Shown piece by piece: positions 1 to 10,866 of a DNA stretch of 64,000 nucleotides. The translations under genes and the position numbers were made by a program. The notes under the pieces are model-generated. The model had not been told where the DNA came from and made no database searches. It worked only from the letters and a program-made list of their open reading frames with translations. How positions within the stretch are numbered: position 1 is the stretch's first letter; each line of letters opens with the position of its first letter. The DNA is from Natronoglycomyces albus (GTDB lineage: Bacteria > Actinomycetota > Actinomycetes > Mycobacteriales > Micromonosporaceae), in assembly GCF_016925535.1 (NCBI RefSeq), contig NZ_CP070496.1, positions 2,790,001-2,854,000 on the forward strand, given 5' to 3'.

Positions 1-1706
<1,706 letters not shown>

Positions 1707-2235
1707 AAAAAACTATGTTAAAAAGACACCTGACCGAATTTAACAACAAAACACCAGCACAAAAAATGCCAATAATAATGTCAAGGAAAAGACAGTCAAA
1801 CAAAGACCAAACAAAACACACACAACAGCAACCAGCCAAAACCAGCCACCATCAACGCGCACCCTGCAGGCCCACACATCGACTATCCAAACACCCTGTT
1901 GAGTTCTCAAACAACAACCCCCACCCAGACACAACCCAGCCAAAACCAGACCACAACCTGAGAAGAGCAACCCGACTAACATACCAAACCGAATCCCACC
2001 CAAAACCAGGGGGGCCCAACCAGTAGCTAATCAAAAAGTCTCATATCGACCAAATATCCGGCCAGTGGCTTTTCAGCCCCGCTGTCCGTTTCCCTCGGCG
2101 ACAAGACAAACTTTACGGGACCCTAAACAACCCCAAAACGCGGGGGTACGTGGTCGCCGACACACAGCGGTTGACCTGGAATTATTTCAGATAAACCCGC
2201 TGTGTGCCGGAGAATTGCGTAATTTCGACCGACTG
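1707..2235 (-). promoter_or_regulatory. rRNA operon promoter/leader region
   Basis: This gap of about 530 bases between obgE and the 16S gene holds no plausible protein gene. The transcribed (minus) strand between about 1707 and 2010 is strikingly rich in G and T with few C, as is common in actinobacterial rrn leaders. A 10-bp inverted repeat (2161-2170 with 2198-2207, 27-base loop) sits just after obgE and may end its transcript. rrn promoters are expected between about 1920 and 2200, but I could not pick out a -35/-10 pair with confidence. Confidence 0.7.
1892..1917 (-). promoter_or_regulatory. boxA-like antitermination element of rrn leader
   Basis: On the minus strand this reads TGTTTGAGAACTCAACAGGG, close to the conserved leader element found about 180-200 bases upstream of 16S genes in mycobacteria and other actinobacteria, where it acts as boxA in NusB/NusE antitermination. 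Its distance of about 190 bases from the 16S start fits. The function is assigned from sequence likeness and position only. Confidence 0.7.
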
Positions 2236-3699
2236 CTAGCGCTTCTTGCCGCGCTTGGCTTCCTCTTGCGCAACGCGCTCCAGCAGTTCGGATCGGCGCA
2301 ACTTTCGCTCCGAGAGACGTTCGCTGGCGCGTTTACGGTCGTTGGCATCGAAGCGGACGTCGGTGCCACGTGGACCCACCACATTGGCGACGGCCTCCGG
2401 ATCGGTGGGCTGCCATTCGAACTCCCACGTGCCGATGCGCACGACGCTGCCCGCCACCGCGCCCATCTTCGCGAGCTTCTCTTCCACCCCGAGGCGTGCC
2501 AGCCTGTCGGCCAAGTAGCCCACGGCCTCCTCATTGTCGAAGTTGGTCTGACGCACCCACCGTTCCGGCTGCGCGCCGAAGACGATGAACTCCGCGTCGC
2601 CAGTGATGTCGGCGGGCGCGGGAAGAACTTCGAATCCAGAATCATCCACCGCCTTCGGTCGGATGACGATCCGGGTGGATTCGACCTCAGGCTGATTGGC
2701 GCGGTGCTCTTTGACCGCGTTGGCGAAGGCAAACGACAACTCTTTGAGACCTTCGCGGTTCACAGCGCTAACTTCAAAGATCGGCCACCCATATTCCTCA
2801 AGGTCGGCGCGCACAATCTCTGCGAGGTCCTTGCCATCAGGAATGTCAATCTTGTTGAGAACGATGAGACGGGGACGGCCGCTCAGACCGCCATACTCGG
2901 CTAGCTCGTGTTCCAAGGCGTCGATGTCGGCAACCGGGTGCCGCTGAGTCTCCAGCGAGGCACAGTCGACCACGTGAGCCAAGACCGCGCAGCGCTCGAT
3001 ATGCCGCAAGAATGTCAGGCCAAGGCCCTTACCCTGAGCGGCTCCGGGGATGAGCCCGGGAACGTCCGCCACCGTGTAGGTGGTGGCTCCAGCAGAGACC
3101 ACGCCCAAGTTGGGCACGAGCGTGGTGAACGGGTAGTCAGCGATCTTCGGCCGGGCCGCCGACAATGCGGCGATCAAAGATGACTTTCCCGCCGATGGGA
3201 AGCCCACCAGACCGACATCCGCTACCGATTTGAGTTCAAGAACGATATCGAACTCTTCTCCCGGTTCACCCAGTTCGGCGAATCCAGGGGCACGGCGCCG
3301 CGAACTGACCAACGAAGCGTTACCCCGCCCCCCTCGCCCGCCACGAGCGATGGTCAGTTCAGTTCCCTCGCCGACAAGGTCGGCCAGTTCTTCACCGTCC
3401 GCATTGCGCACGATGGTTCCATTGGGAACCGGGAGCCGCAGCGTTGTGCCCTTGGCGCCGTCCCGATTCGATCCTTGGCCTTGGCCGCCGTTGGTGGCCT
3501 TAGCTTGTTTTTGAAAGTGGTAGTCAAGCAAGGTATGCACGTTGGGATCGACGTAGAGCACCACGTCGCCGCCATGCCCACCGTTGCCCCCGTCCGGGCC
3601 CCCCAGCGGCCTGAACTTTTCCCGGTGGATAGAAGCACAGCCGTTTCCGCCAGCACCAGCAATCACGCGCAGGCTGACCTGGTCTACAAAAGAAGTCAC
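2236..3699 (-). CDS. obgE: GTPase Obg/CgtA
   Basis: Obg-family GTPase of 487 residues, linked in bacteria to late 50S ribosome assembly and stress responses. The glycine-rich N-terminal Obg fold covers about residues 3-158, with GGxGG runs. A GTPase domain follows, with its P-loop (GFPSAGKSS) at 166-174 and the NKxD base-specificity motif (NKID) in its second half. The last 100 or so residues match the OCT domain seen in actinobacterial Obg, followed by a basic tail. The ATG start gives the usual N-terminus. In most bacteria rplU and rpmA lie directly upstream; here a tRNA-Lys gene does instead, so obgE appears to have its own promoter in 3700-3885. Confidence 0.97.
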   Translation of the reverse strand: MTSFVDQVSLRVIAGAGGNGCASIHREKFRPLGGPDGGNGGHGGDVVLYVDPNVHTLLDYHFQKQAKATNGGQGQGSNRDGAKGTTLRLPVPNGTIVRNADGEELADLVGEGTELTIARGGRGGRGNASLVSSRRRAPGFAELGEPGEEFDIVLELKSVADVGLVGFPSAGKSSLIAALSAARPKIADYPFTTLVPNLGVVSAGATTYTVADVPGLIPGAAQGKGLGLTFLRHIERCAVLAHVVDCASLETQRHPVADIDALEHELAEYGGLSGRPRLIVLNKIDIPDGKDLAEIVRADLEEYGWPIFEVSAVNREGLKELSFAFANAVKEHRANQPEVESTRIVIRPKAVDDSGFEVLPAPADITGDAEFIVFGAQPERWVRQTNFDNEEAVGYLADRLARLGVEEKLAKMGAVAGSVVRIGTWEFEWQPTDPEAVANVVGPRGTDVRFDANDRKRASERLSERKLRRSELLERVAQEEAKRGKKR

Positions 3700-3885
3700 C
3701 TCACCAGCCTAACCACGTCGACCGGCCCCCCTAACTCCACACTGTCAACGCGTGATAAAGTTTCTCTCGGTTCGCGGGTGATGCGAACGGTTTCGGCCAC
3801 AACGTCATCACTCCACCGTTTCTCCAGATATCCAGCTAAAACAGTGGAGTTGCCGCCTGGTTTCAGACGGCAGGAGAAAATGCCA

Positions 3886-3958
<73 letters not shown>

Positions 3959-3966
3959 CAAAAGCA

Positions 3967-4007
3967 AGGTCCCTGAACTGGTTTTTTACTAGTTCAGGGA
4001 CCTTTTT
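3967..4007 (+). terminator. intrinsic terminator of tRNA-Lys
   Basis: Perfect 13-bp stem (3967-3979 with 3991-4003) with an 11-base loop, running into TTTTT at 4003-4007. This is a textbook rho-independent terminator directly after tRNA-Lys. Confidence 0.93.
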
Positions 4008-4126
4008 CGCGCGTGGAGAAAAGTCACCGGCGGCGTTTGTGAGCAGTTATGGAGCGGGCGTTCTCCCTTAGCGTCGGACACTCCGGCCAGAAAAGCATTT
4101 CGAGGTGGTACACGACACCTTTATCG

Positions 4127-4867
4127 CTAGGCCAGTACTGTGGCGCGGGTTATGACGGAAATCGAGCTGATCACCAAGAGAGTCAGCACAACTTGTCGGA
4201 ATGTTGCGGCATTGAGCTGTCGGAAGAGTCGTTCGCCGACAAATATTCCCAGGAACAGGGCGGGAATGCCCATCAGAAGAGTTTCACCGATTGTTTGTGT
4301 CAATTGGCCCGAGACCGCGAACCCAGTGAGGGCTGCCAGCCCAGTTCCCGCAAATGCCAATGCCAGGGTCGCCCTCTGCACACGGGGTTCCAGGTTCATT
4401 CCCTGCAACGCGGCTACCATCGGCGGGCCATCGATGCCAGTGGAGGCGAAGGAAGCGCCGGAAAAGAAGCCGACCGCCGCGACGGCTTTGTGGCCTCCGG
4501 GGATGGTAACTCGCCGCCATACCAAGAATGTTCCCAGCAGGACGACTATGGCGATGACGACCATGAGGATTTCGGCCGCCAAGACTTTGAGAATCCAGAC
4601 CCCGAAGGGCACACCGGCTATGCCGAAACCGAGGATGAGTCCTGCCAGGCGGCGATCCACATGCGAGAAGTCTTTGTAGGCGATCCACAGGCTCAAAGGT
4701 GCGGCCATGATCGCTGCCACGATGACCGCGGTGACCGGATCAATGAGTAGCGCCATGGGTGGTACTGCCACTAGTGAGAAACCGAAGCCGGCGGTCGTGC
4801 GGATCACCGAGGCGACAAGGAGGACAAAGAAGGCGCCAAGCAGCACCAGGATCGGAAGGTCAATCAT
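4127..4867 (-). CDS. TauE/SafE (TSUP) family membrane permease
   Basis: 246-residue integral membrane protein of the TSUP family, whose studied members export sulfite, sulfoacetate or related organosulfur anions. It shows the family's two-halved layout of hydrophobic segments. The N-terminal helix is followed by a glycine/phenylalanine-rich turn (GFGFS near residue 28) typical of TSUP proteins. Its start codon overlaps the stop of rarD upstream by 4 bases (ATGA), so the two are translationally coupled. The substrate cannot be read from the sequence. Confidence 0.85.
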   Translation of the reverse strand: MIDLPILVLLGAFFVLLVASVIRTTAGFGFSLVAVPPMALLIDPVTAVIVAAIMAAPLSLWIAYKDFSHVDRRLAGLILGFGIAGVPFGVWILKVLAAEILMVVIAIVVLLGTFLVWRRVTIPGGHKAVAAVGFFSGASFASTGIDGPPMVAALQGMNLEPRVQRATLALAFAGTGLAALTGFAVSGQLTQTIGETLLMGIPALFLGIFVGERLFRQLNAATFRQVVLTLLVISSISVITRATVLA

Positions 4868-5808
4868 CGGTTGGCAGTCAATTCCACGGCAGTTGGTTCA
4901 TCGGTCTCCGGGCGAGACATTGGGGTATGGCGATTGCGTCGTGTGTGGTGAATGGCTTCGGTGCTGAATATGAGCAGCGCCAGCCACACGAGGCTGAACC
5001 CCATCCAGGAGATCGCGGTCATTGGTTCGTTGAAGAGGAACACTCCGGTGAGAAAGTGGAGGGTCGGCGCGATGTATTGCAAAAGGCCGATGGCCACCAT
5101 GGGGATGCGGTTGGCGGCTCCGGCGAAGAACAGGAGGGGTACCGCCGTTGCCACTCCGCCGCTGGCCAAGAGTAGGGCATGTCCCCAGCCGAGGCTGGTG
5201 AAGGTGTCTTCGCCGACCGAGGTCAGCCATACGAGAAAGAACAGGGCGGGGACGGTCGCCGCGGCGGATTCGATGAAGAGCCCTTGGGCGGCGGGGAAGC
5301 CAATTCGTTTTTTGACGGCGCCATAAGCGGCGAAGCAACTGGCGAGGATGAGCGCGATCCACGGAGGTCGTCCATAGTCGTAGGTCAAGATGAGAACGGC
5401 CATGCCGCCTAGCCCAACGGCTACCCATTGGATGGGACGCAGCTTTTCTTTGAAGAACAACAGCCCAGCCAGGACAAAGAACAACGGGTTGATGAAGTAG
5501 CCCAGCGCGGTTTCGACGACGCGATCAATGTGGACTCCATAGATGTATACGCCCCAGTTGATCGAGATGAGGACAGCGGCCACGGAGATGCCGATGATCT
5601 TGCGGTTTTGGCCCTTGAGCTTCTTCAGCTGGGCGAATTGCCGCAGCGCGACGAGGATGAGCGCGGTGAATACTGTGGACCACAGGACTCGGTGGGCGAG
5701 AATTTCCAGGGCCGACGCCGGGGCGAGCAGCTTCCAGTAGACCGGAAACAAGCCCCAGAGGACGTAGGCGAGCACGCCATATACGTACCCGATGCGGGAG
5801 TGGTTCAC
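4864..5808 (-). CDS. rarD: RarD-type EamA permease
   Basis: Drug/metabolite-transporter family protein, about 314 residues with ten predicted membrane segments (two EamA repeats), matching RarD. The N-terminal signature YGVLAYVLWGLFPVYWKLL is characteristic. The open frame extends to 5952, but the upstream part has no family likeness. I chose the GTG at 5808, giving VNHSRIGYVYG and the normal RarD length. A TATAAC hexamer lies nine bases before that GTG, so the message may be nearly leaderless. It forms an operon with the downstream TSUP permease by a 4-base overlap. The physiological substrate of RarD proteins is unknown. Confidence 0.88.
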   Translation of the reverse strand: MNHSRIGYVYGVLAYVLWGLFPVYWKLLAPASALEILAHRVLWSTVFTALILVALRQFAQLKKLKGQNRKIIGISVAAVLISINWGVYIYGVHIDRVVETALGYFINPLFFVLAGLLFFKEKLRPIQWVAVGLGGMAVLILTYDYGRPPWIALILASCFAAYGAVKKRIGFPAAQGLFIESAAATVPALFFLVWLTSVGEDTFTSLGWGHALLLASGGVATAVPLLFFAGAANRIPMVAIGLLQYIAPTLHFLTGVFLFNEPMTAISWMGFSLVWLALLIFSTEAIHHTRRNRHTPMSRPETDEPTAVELTANR

Positions 5809-6384
5809 GCACTTAACGTTATAGATGACCGTGCATCGAAAGCCAGAAAATAAAATGTGTTTAGCGACACCGAACGGCTTCGGCATTCTAGCAATAATCC
5901 CAGCGTACGGGCTCGCGGCTGTCGAAGCGGAGTGCACTTTTCCTACCCGCAAAGTGGAGTTAACCCCTGGGATTTTGCTCGCCTGGGGCCATCGGCCAGG
6001 GTGCCTCGACTAGGTGGAACCGGTTGGGAAGTGGGCTGGGCCCGAGCGGAGCCGAGGAGTAGCAACAAGTTCCCAGTGGCATTTCGTGAACTATGAGACG
6101 TTCGTGAACAATGCGCGGCGTCCGCTCGGACCCAGTATTTTCGCTCTATGTGCTCGTAGAGCCTTATATGTAGCCGACAACACTGCTACTTGTAGGTAGT
6201 ACTTTAGCGGCACCCAGTGCCAGGCGCAAGACATGGAGTGTCAATTCCTAGCGCATGGGGGACCTCTTCGTGACGAGAGAACCTCTGACCTCGGCTTAGA
6301 AATGGCACGGAGTGCCACATTGATGCATACGACTCGACAGTCTTAGGAACAGTACGGCTCAACGAGGCAAACCGGTCCCCGGAA
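5809..6384. other. intergenic, no gene seen
   Basis: About 576 bases between the rarD start and the end of the TetR gene. Open frames here (for example 5825-6199) have no recognisable protein character and overlap in several frames. I see no tRNA or riboswitch. The rarD promoter should lie at the left edge. Confidence 0.6.
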
Positions 6385-7113
6385 CTACTTCTGGGAAGCC
6401 AACGCCGCCCGCACCGCCGCCACCGCCTCGGAGGGCGTGCGGCCCGTGTGGGCCACGGTGACCACGAGAGTCTCCGGCTGTTGGGCACCAGCATCCACAG
6501 AGAAATTTGCCAGTCCCGCTCGCACGAGTGACAAAGCATGCTCAAGCTCAGCCTCAACATCGCTTTGACCGCCCGAACGCAGCCACTGGCGCAGAACATG
6601 GTTGTGGGCGGCCACCACCGCCGCGGCCGAAACTTCGGCCAGGAGCGGACGATCGACAGTGTGAGAGCCCTGCGCCGTTTCCCGCTCCGCGCGTTCCAAC
6701 AAGTAGCGGGCAAGCAGTCGCTCATAGCGGGACACGACGGCCTTCTCATGTTCACGCAGGGCCGGAACCTGACGAAGCAAGTGGTAACGGGTCACAGAAA
6801 GTTCGGCATCGGCCACATACATGCGCATGACCTGCCAGATTCCACGGCAAATGACTTGGAGTGGGTCTTCGTCCTCACCGGCTTCGTCCAGGACGGCGGC
6901 CACCTGGGCAGCCGTGTCATCGTGGTCGGGGAAAATGACGTCGTCTTTACTTTGGTAGTAACGAAAGAACGTCCGGCGCGCGACACCAGCGGCAGCGGCG
7001 ATCTGATCGACAGTGGTCTCGTCGTATCCGCGTTCGGTGAAGAGCCGGACTGCCGCTGTGGTCAGGTCGCGCCGGGTCTGGAGACGTTGCGTCACTACTG
7101 TCACGTCATCCAA
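6385..7113 (-). CDS. TetR/AcrR family transcriptional regulator
   Basis: 242-residue regulator. The N-terminal TetR DNA-binding domain lies at about residues 12-58: a helix with LTTAAVRLFTERGYDETT, then IAAAAGVARRTFFRYYQSK, the classic TetR helix-turn-helix. The C-terminal ligand domain is divergent, so neither ligand nor target can be named. The neighbouring genes do not suggest a target: rarD lies 576 bases downstream and a DUF4190-like membrane protein gene lies upstream on the same strand. Autoregulation is usual for the family but no operator was confirmed. Confidence 0.9.
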   Translation of the reverse strand: MDDVTVVTQRLQTRRDLTTAAVRLFTERGYDETTVDQIAAAAGVARRTFFRYYQSKDDVIFPDHDDTAAQVAAVLDEAGEDEDPLQVICRGIWQVMRMYVADAELSVTRYHLLRQVPALREHEKAVVSRYERLLARYLLERAERETAQGSHTVDRPLLAEVSAAAVVAAHNHVLRQWLRSGGQSDVEAELEHALSLVRAGLANFSVDAGAQQPETLVVTVAHTGRTPSEAVAAVRAALASQK

Positions 7114-7168
7114 GCCTACACGTGGTCACACATGATCAGTCGCGATCGGAACCGCACCGCTTCGTGGT

Positions 7169-7867
7169 TCACGCCAGCCGGGCCATGACGATAAGAAGTG
7201 CGATCAACGCGAAACCGACAGCGACCAGCCCCATGACGAAACCGGATATGGCGATGCCCCGCCCTGAATAGCGGGCGGGATTGCGTCGAATTCGCCGCAG
7301 GCTCACCAGGGAAAGCGCCACTCCTCCCCCGCCACCGAAGAACAGGGTGGGAACGATTAGAACAAGACCACCAATGATGGAGACGGCCGAGACAATCATG
7401 GCCACAACCCCCAGCGGGAGAGCAGCAATACTGGCGACCATGCCGCCGATCCCTGGCCCCGAGGGGATTTTTGGCATCGGGGGAATCCACAGCGGAAATC
7501 CTGCCTTGCTCGGGAGTACTGGCTGCGGGGGCCAAGGATAGCCAGCTGGCACCCCTGCGTAGGTCATCGCACCTGGATACGGGTACGCGGTCGGTTGCGC
7601 ATAGGCCATGGGCTGTTGAAAACTTCCCCCGGGCACAGCCGGAGGCAACACGGGCTGGTTGGGCTGGGAAGCCACCGTAGTCGAATCAGAAGATGGTTGG
7701 CCTGGGGACGGCACCGAGCTCGAGCCGGAATCCGGTGAGTGGCCAGCCGGGCTCGACATGTTCGGCGCGGAGTCGGGGGCCGACCCGAGTCCCTGTTGCT
7801 CCCCACCCGAAGGAGAGGAGTGGAAGCCGGGCTCCGGCGCGCTTGGGGTAGTGCCTGGGTCGCTCAT
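7169..7867 (-). CDS. proline-rich DUF4190-like membrane protein
   Basis: About 232 residues from the ATG at 7867 (the frame stays open to 7966, but the MSDPG start is the first ATG followed by typical low-complexity sequence). The first 120 or so residues are rich in Pro, Ser, Gly and Gln, likely a disordered cytoplasmic tail. Then come hydrophobic helices with glycine-rich turns and an LVSLRRIRRNPARYSGRGIAISGFVMG-like segment, split here at LRRIRRNP and GRGIAISGFVMG, typical of DUF4190 actinobacterial membrane proteins. Function unknown. It lies 55 bases upstream of the TetR gene on the same strand. Confidence 0.75.
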   Translation of the reverse strand: MSDPGTTPSAPEPGFHSSPSGGEQQGLGSAPDSAPNMSSPAGHSPDSGSSSVPSPGQPSSDSTTVASQPNQPVLPPAVPGGSFQQPMAYAQPTAYPYPGAMTYAGVPAGYPWPPQPVLPSKAGFPLWIPPMPKIPSGPGIGGMVASIAALPLGVVAMIVSAVSIIGGLVLIVPTLFFGGGGGVALSLVSLRRIRRNPARYSGRGIAISGFVMGLVAVGFALIALLIVMARLA

Positions 7868-8171
7868 TGGCCCCAGTTTAGCGAGGCATCGCATCGTTTG
7901 CTGGAGGGTACGAGAGGAACCGGAATAAAACTCGAGATAAGAGTCACTGAATACTCCCACCGCCAAGAGAAACAGCTAAGACGTTGCGGGCTATAGGCCC
8001 GCAACAGGTTGACCGTCGCGAAGACCCTGCTCACATAGGTGCTCTACGGGTCGAAACAGGGTCGTCGCAAACCAAGGCGACCACGACGACATTGTCGGGC
8101 CGGCACAACGTCGGCGGCCTCTGAGAAGTGACCGAACAGAGACGCCGAACAAAAATAGGGTCGGACACTGC
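7868..8171. other. intergenic with hairpin
   Basis: About 300 bases with no gene. A perfect 9-bp hairpin lies at 7983-7991 with 7997-8005 (loop TATAG). It could end transcription of the small DivIVA-motif gene upstream on the minus strand, although no T-tract follows. Confidence 0.5.
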
Positions 8172-8384
8172 CTATTCGCTAAGGGTGCGAGCTACCTGAT
8201 CAAAGTATTCGTCAACTTCTGCGGTGTCATAGCCGCGCAGAGACATTTGAAAACCCATATCGCGGAGTGCTTCGGGATGCGGGGGAACACCTTCGTTTAT
8301 CGCCCTGCGAATGCGACGAATCGCGGTGTCAACTTGATCTCGGTCGTACCCACGAAATTTAACTGAGAAATAGGGGTTACTCAT
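8172..8384 (-). CDS. small protein with two DivIVA-type motifs
   Basis: 70-residue protein made of two copies of the short motif F.v..RGYD...VD: one near residues 6-20 (FSVKFRGYDRDQVDTAI) and one near 46-62 (MSLRGYDTAEVDEYFDQVA). This is the actinobacterial DivIVA/DivI1A repeat, resembling the N-terminal membrane-binding segment of DivIVA/Wag31, but without the long coiled coil. It is intracellular with no signal peptide. No Shine-Dalgarno is evident before the ATG. A 14-bp perfect palindrome sits 62 bases upstream. A role at the pole or septum is inference from the motif only. Confidence 0.8.
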   Translation of the reverse strand: MSNPYFSVKFRGYDRDQVDTAIRRIRRAINEGVPPHPEALRDMGFQMSLRGYDTAEVDEYFDQVARTLSE

Positions 8385-8445
8385 GGCACATAGTTTGCCA
8401 GGTCACTCCAAGCCGTATGCAGGCACCTACCAATTGTTGACCCTC

Positions 8446-8459
8446 CTGCATTAATGCAG
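8446..8459. repeat. 14-bp perfect palindrome
   Basis: CTGCATTAATGCAG is perfectly self-complementary and sits in the 229-base gap upstream of the small DivIVA-motif gene (minus strand) and downstream of the transglutaminase-like operon. It has the size and symmetry of a dimeric repressor site. Whether anything binds it is unknown. Confidence 0.45.
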
Positions 8460-8613
8460 CTCAAAGCCCTGTTTTTTGTGATAATCACACAGATTTCGTG
8501 GCGTAGCCGAGCAGAATAGGCAGTTACGCCATAATCCGACAAAACCATGCTTCACTTGCACCACAGCACGATCGAGAATGTCGGTTCTGCGCATTGTGCG
8601 CGTTTCGCGTTGT

Positions 8614-10866
8614 TCACGTCAGCAGCTTTTTCCATAGCGGCAAGTAATTGCGAGCCCTCGCGACATAACGCTTGACGCAGCGCATCGCCTCGAAGGCCTG
8701 ATCGTCAGAAACTTGAGCGGGCGCGAAATGGGCATGGTTAACCAATTGTGGCAATTGCCCGAGTGCCTCGACTAGAGCTGACCTATCCATTGCGGGGCCA
8801 TAAATCAGCTTCTTAATCCAACCTTCTTTACGATTTGGATCGATGTCTGATCGTCTAGAAGTCGCAATCACCGACATCGTCTCGGAAGCAGTAGCCGAAG
8901 CGGCCACCTTGATACCCAGACGCTTCGAGGTCGCCACAACCTCACACCAGGCACCATCCACCCGGTCAGCCGCCGAACCACCGAAGAGACGACGTCGCAG
9001 GCGCATGCGCCGCCGAATCTTCAAAGCCACCGGCACCGCCAAGAGCATCACCGCCACCAGCGCGAACCAAACCCACACCGGGATGCTGCGGGCCTGATCC
9101 AACTCCAAGTTGTGGTCCAAGTCCGCGTCCGACTCTTCCAACGACTCATCGTGATAGTCCTCGGCGTTATCACCCTGCGATGAATCGTCTTCGCTTTCCT
9201 CTTCCTCTTCTTCCTCCTCCTGCTCCAGCTCCTCTTCGGGTGGGATGGGCTCGAAACCATCCTCGGGCAAAGGATCGAACCTAACCCAGCCAACGCCGAG
9301 GAAGTTCACCTCCGGCCACGCCATCGCGTCCCCCGCCGTAACGGTCGAACTGCCCTGCTGAGCCTCAAAGCCGATAACAACGCGCGTGGGAAGGCCAAGA
9401 AGTCGACCCACAACCGCGAACGTCGCGGCAAACTGTTCACTAGTACCGCGCTGGCCTCCGTGTTCGGGGTGGGCCTGCAAGAAAAACTCCAGGTTCGGGT
9501 AGGCGTGTCCAGAAGGCGCGTCCTCGTCAAACGAGTAATGCTTGCCCAAGAAGTCGGCCAACCCCTGCGCTTGAGCCGCTGGAGTGTCGTAATTGGCGCG
9601 AATGTGTTCGGCCAACACCAACATCACCTCAGGTACACCCGGCGGAGTATTGAGATAGCCCAGATCAGACTGGTCGGCCCGGGCACCTTCGAGCGCCTGA
9701 GAATCGATTTCGGTCGGCATGGACGTGATCTCATAGGTGTCACCGGTGCGCAGCCCATCAGGCGTCAGCAATGTGCGCGAAACCCCATCGATGGCCACCG
9801 GAATACCGGTGACCGTACGGGGATCAGCGGCCGCAGGCAACAACATCCCGTCCAACTGTTCGACAGTGACCGTTTGGCTCAGTGGACCAACCCCGGGCGC
9901 CTCACCGGGAAGTACCGAGCCCGCGTTGCGGTAATTGTTGCCTGTCTGCCAGGTGACACCGTCATACTCTGTCAACACGGCCAATCGCAGCCAATCGGCC
10001 TCACTCATGTTCGTATGCAGAAGCTCCTGCTCAGGCCGCTGTGACCAGCCTGAGATACGGATCAGCGGATTGAGGTCGCGGTCAGTCAGCTCCGGCGGCT
10101 CCACATACTGGCGCGGATCACTGGGTTGACCGGCGAACATGCCCGCTGCCCACGGAGCGGCAAACGCCATGGCCAGCGCTAGTACTCCAGCCGCGGCCAG
10201 GGAGCCGGTTCGGCTGAGGGCAGATCGAGCGGTGTTAGAGCCGGACAATCCGTCACCCACGATGGCGTCGCGGTCGGGTCGAGCCGCAGGTTCCGTGGCC
10301 GTTACCGCGAGAGCCACCGCCGCGACGGCGGCGAACGCGAGACCCCACCAGGCGTTGAGGTCGGCGTTGGGCCCCACCAAGTAAAGCGACGCGCCATAGA
10401 GTGCGGTTGCGGGCGCGAGTCCGGCCAGCATCTGCCCAAAACGTACAGCGAACTCACAACCTGCCGCGGCGGCCACCCAGGTCAATAGAATCGGCAAGAC
10501 AACCGTGTCTGGGGTCGCCTCGATGGGCATGAGAGCGGTGAGCGTGCGTGGGACGGCGTTGACGAGCGCGTCAAAGAATGTGGCCCCGTAGGGCTGCGAC
10601 AGATCGGTGGTGACCAGGACGGCCGCAGCGAGCATGGTAAACAATCCGGCGATCGAGACCAGCCATGCCAAGGTCGCTGATCGGTTACGCAAGAGAATGC
10701 CGATGGTCACGGCAGCGAAAGCGGCGATCGACACGAGGACTGTGAGCACGTGGCCGGTATAGACGCGGCCGGAGGCGGCCCCCGCCAGCGCGCACAGGGT
10801 TATGAGGCATAGGGCAACGGTGGCCATGCGGAGGCGGTAGCTAGTGACCCGCAGCAGGCTCGACAT
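8614..10866 (-). CDS. transglutaminase-fold membrane protein (DUF3488/TgpA-like), catalytic residues replaced
   Basis: 750 residues from the ATG at 10866, which shares one base with the upstream DUF58 stop (TGATG); the frame stays open to 11061 but that part lies over the DUF58 gene. It has six or so N-terminal membrane helices (residues 12-200), another helix at 222-242, an extracellular transglutaminase-like domain (about 410-535), a very acidic linker (Glu run at 545-560), a membrane helix near 595-615 and a cytoplasmic tail. Where active transglutaminase-like proteins carry Cys and His, this one has Ser476 (GTSEQFA) and Met515 (DAMAWPEV); Asp531 is kept. It is therefore probably not a protease or transglutaminase. 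Last gene of the FN3-moxR-DUF58 operon. Confidence 0.85.
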   Translation of the reverse strand: MSSLLRVTSYRLRMATVALCLITLCALAGAASGRVYTGHVLTVLVSIAAFAAVTIGILLRNRSATLAWLVSIAGLFTMLAAAVLVTTDLSQPYGATFFDALVNAVPRTLTALMPIEATPDTVVLPILLTWVAAAAGCEFAVRFGQMLAGLAPATALYGASLYLVGPNADLNAWWGLAFAAVAAVALAVTATEPAARPDRDAIVGDGLSGSNTARSALSRTGSLAAAGVLALAMAFAAPWAAGMFAGQPSDPRQYVEPPELTDRDLNPLIRISGWSQRPEQELLHTNMSEADWLRLAVLTEYDGVTWQTGNNYRNAGSVLPGEAPGVGPLSQTVTVEQLDGMLLPAAADPRTVTGIPVAIDGVSRTLLTPDGLRTGDTYEITSMPTEIDSQALEGARADQSDLGYLNTPPGVPEVMLVLAEHIRANYDTPAAQAQGLADFLGKHYSFDEDAPSGHAYPNLEFFLQAHPEHGGQRGTSEQFAATFAVVGRLLGLPTRVVIGFEAQQGSSTVTAGDAMAWPEVNFLGVGWVRFDPLPEDGFEPIPPEEELEQEEEEEEEESEDDSSQGDNAEDYHDESLEESDADLDHNLELDQARSIPVWVWFALVAVMLLAVPVALKIRRRMRLRRRLFGGSAADRVDGAWCEVVATSKRLGIKVAASATASETMSVIATSRRSDIDPNRKEGWIKKLIYGPAMDRSALVEALGQLPQLVNHAHFAPAQVSDDQAFEAMRCVKRYVARARNYLPLWKKLLT

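Noticed and set aside
2065-2904. 279-codon plus-strand frame opposite obgE
   Set aside because: Shadow of obgE.
9460-10044. 194-codon plus-strand frame opposite the transglutaminase-like gene
   Set aside because: Shadow of the true minus-strand gene.
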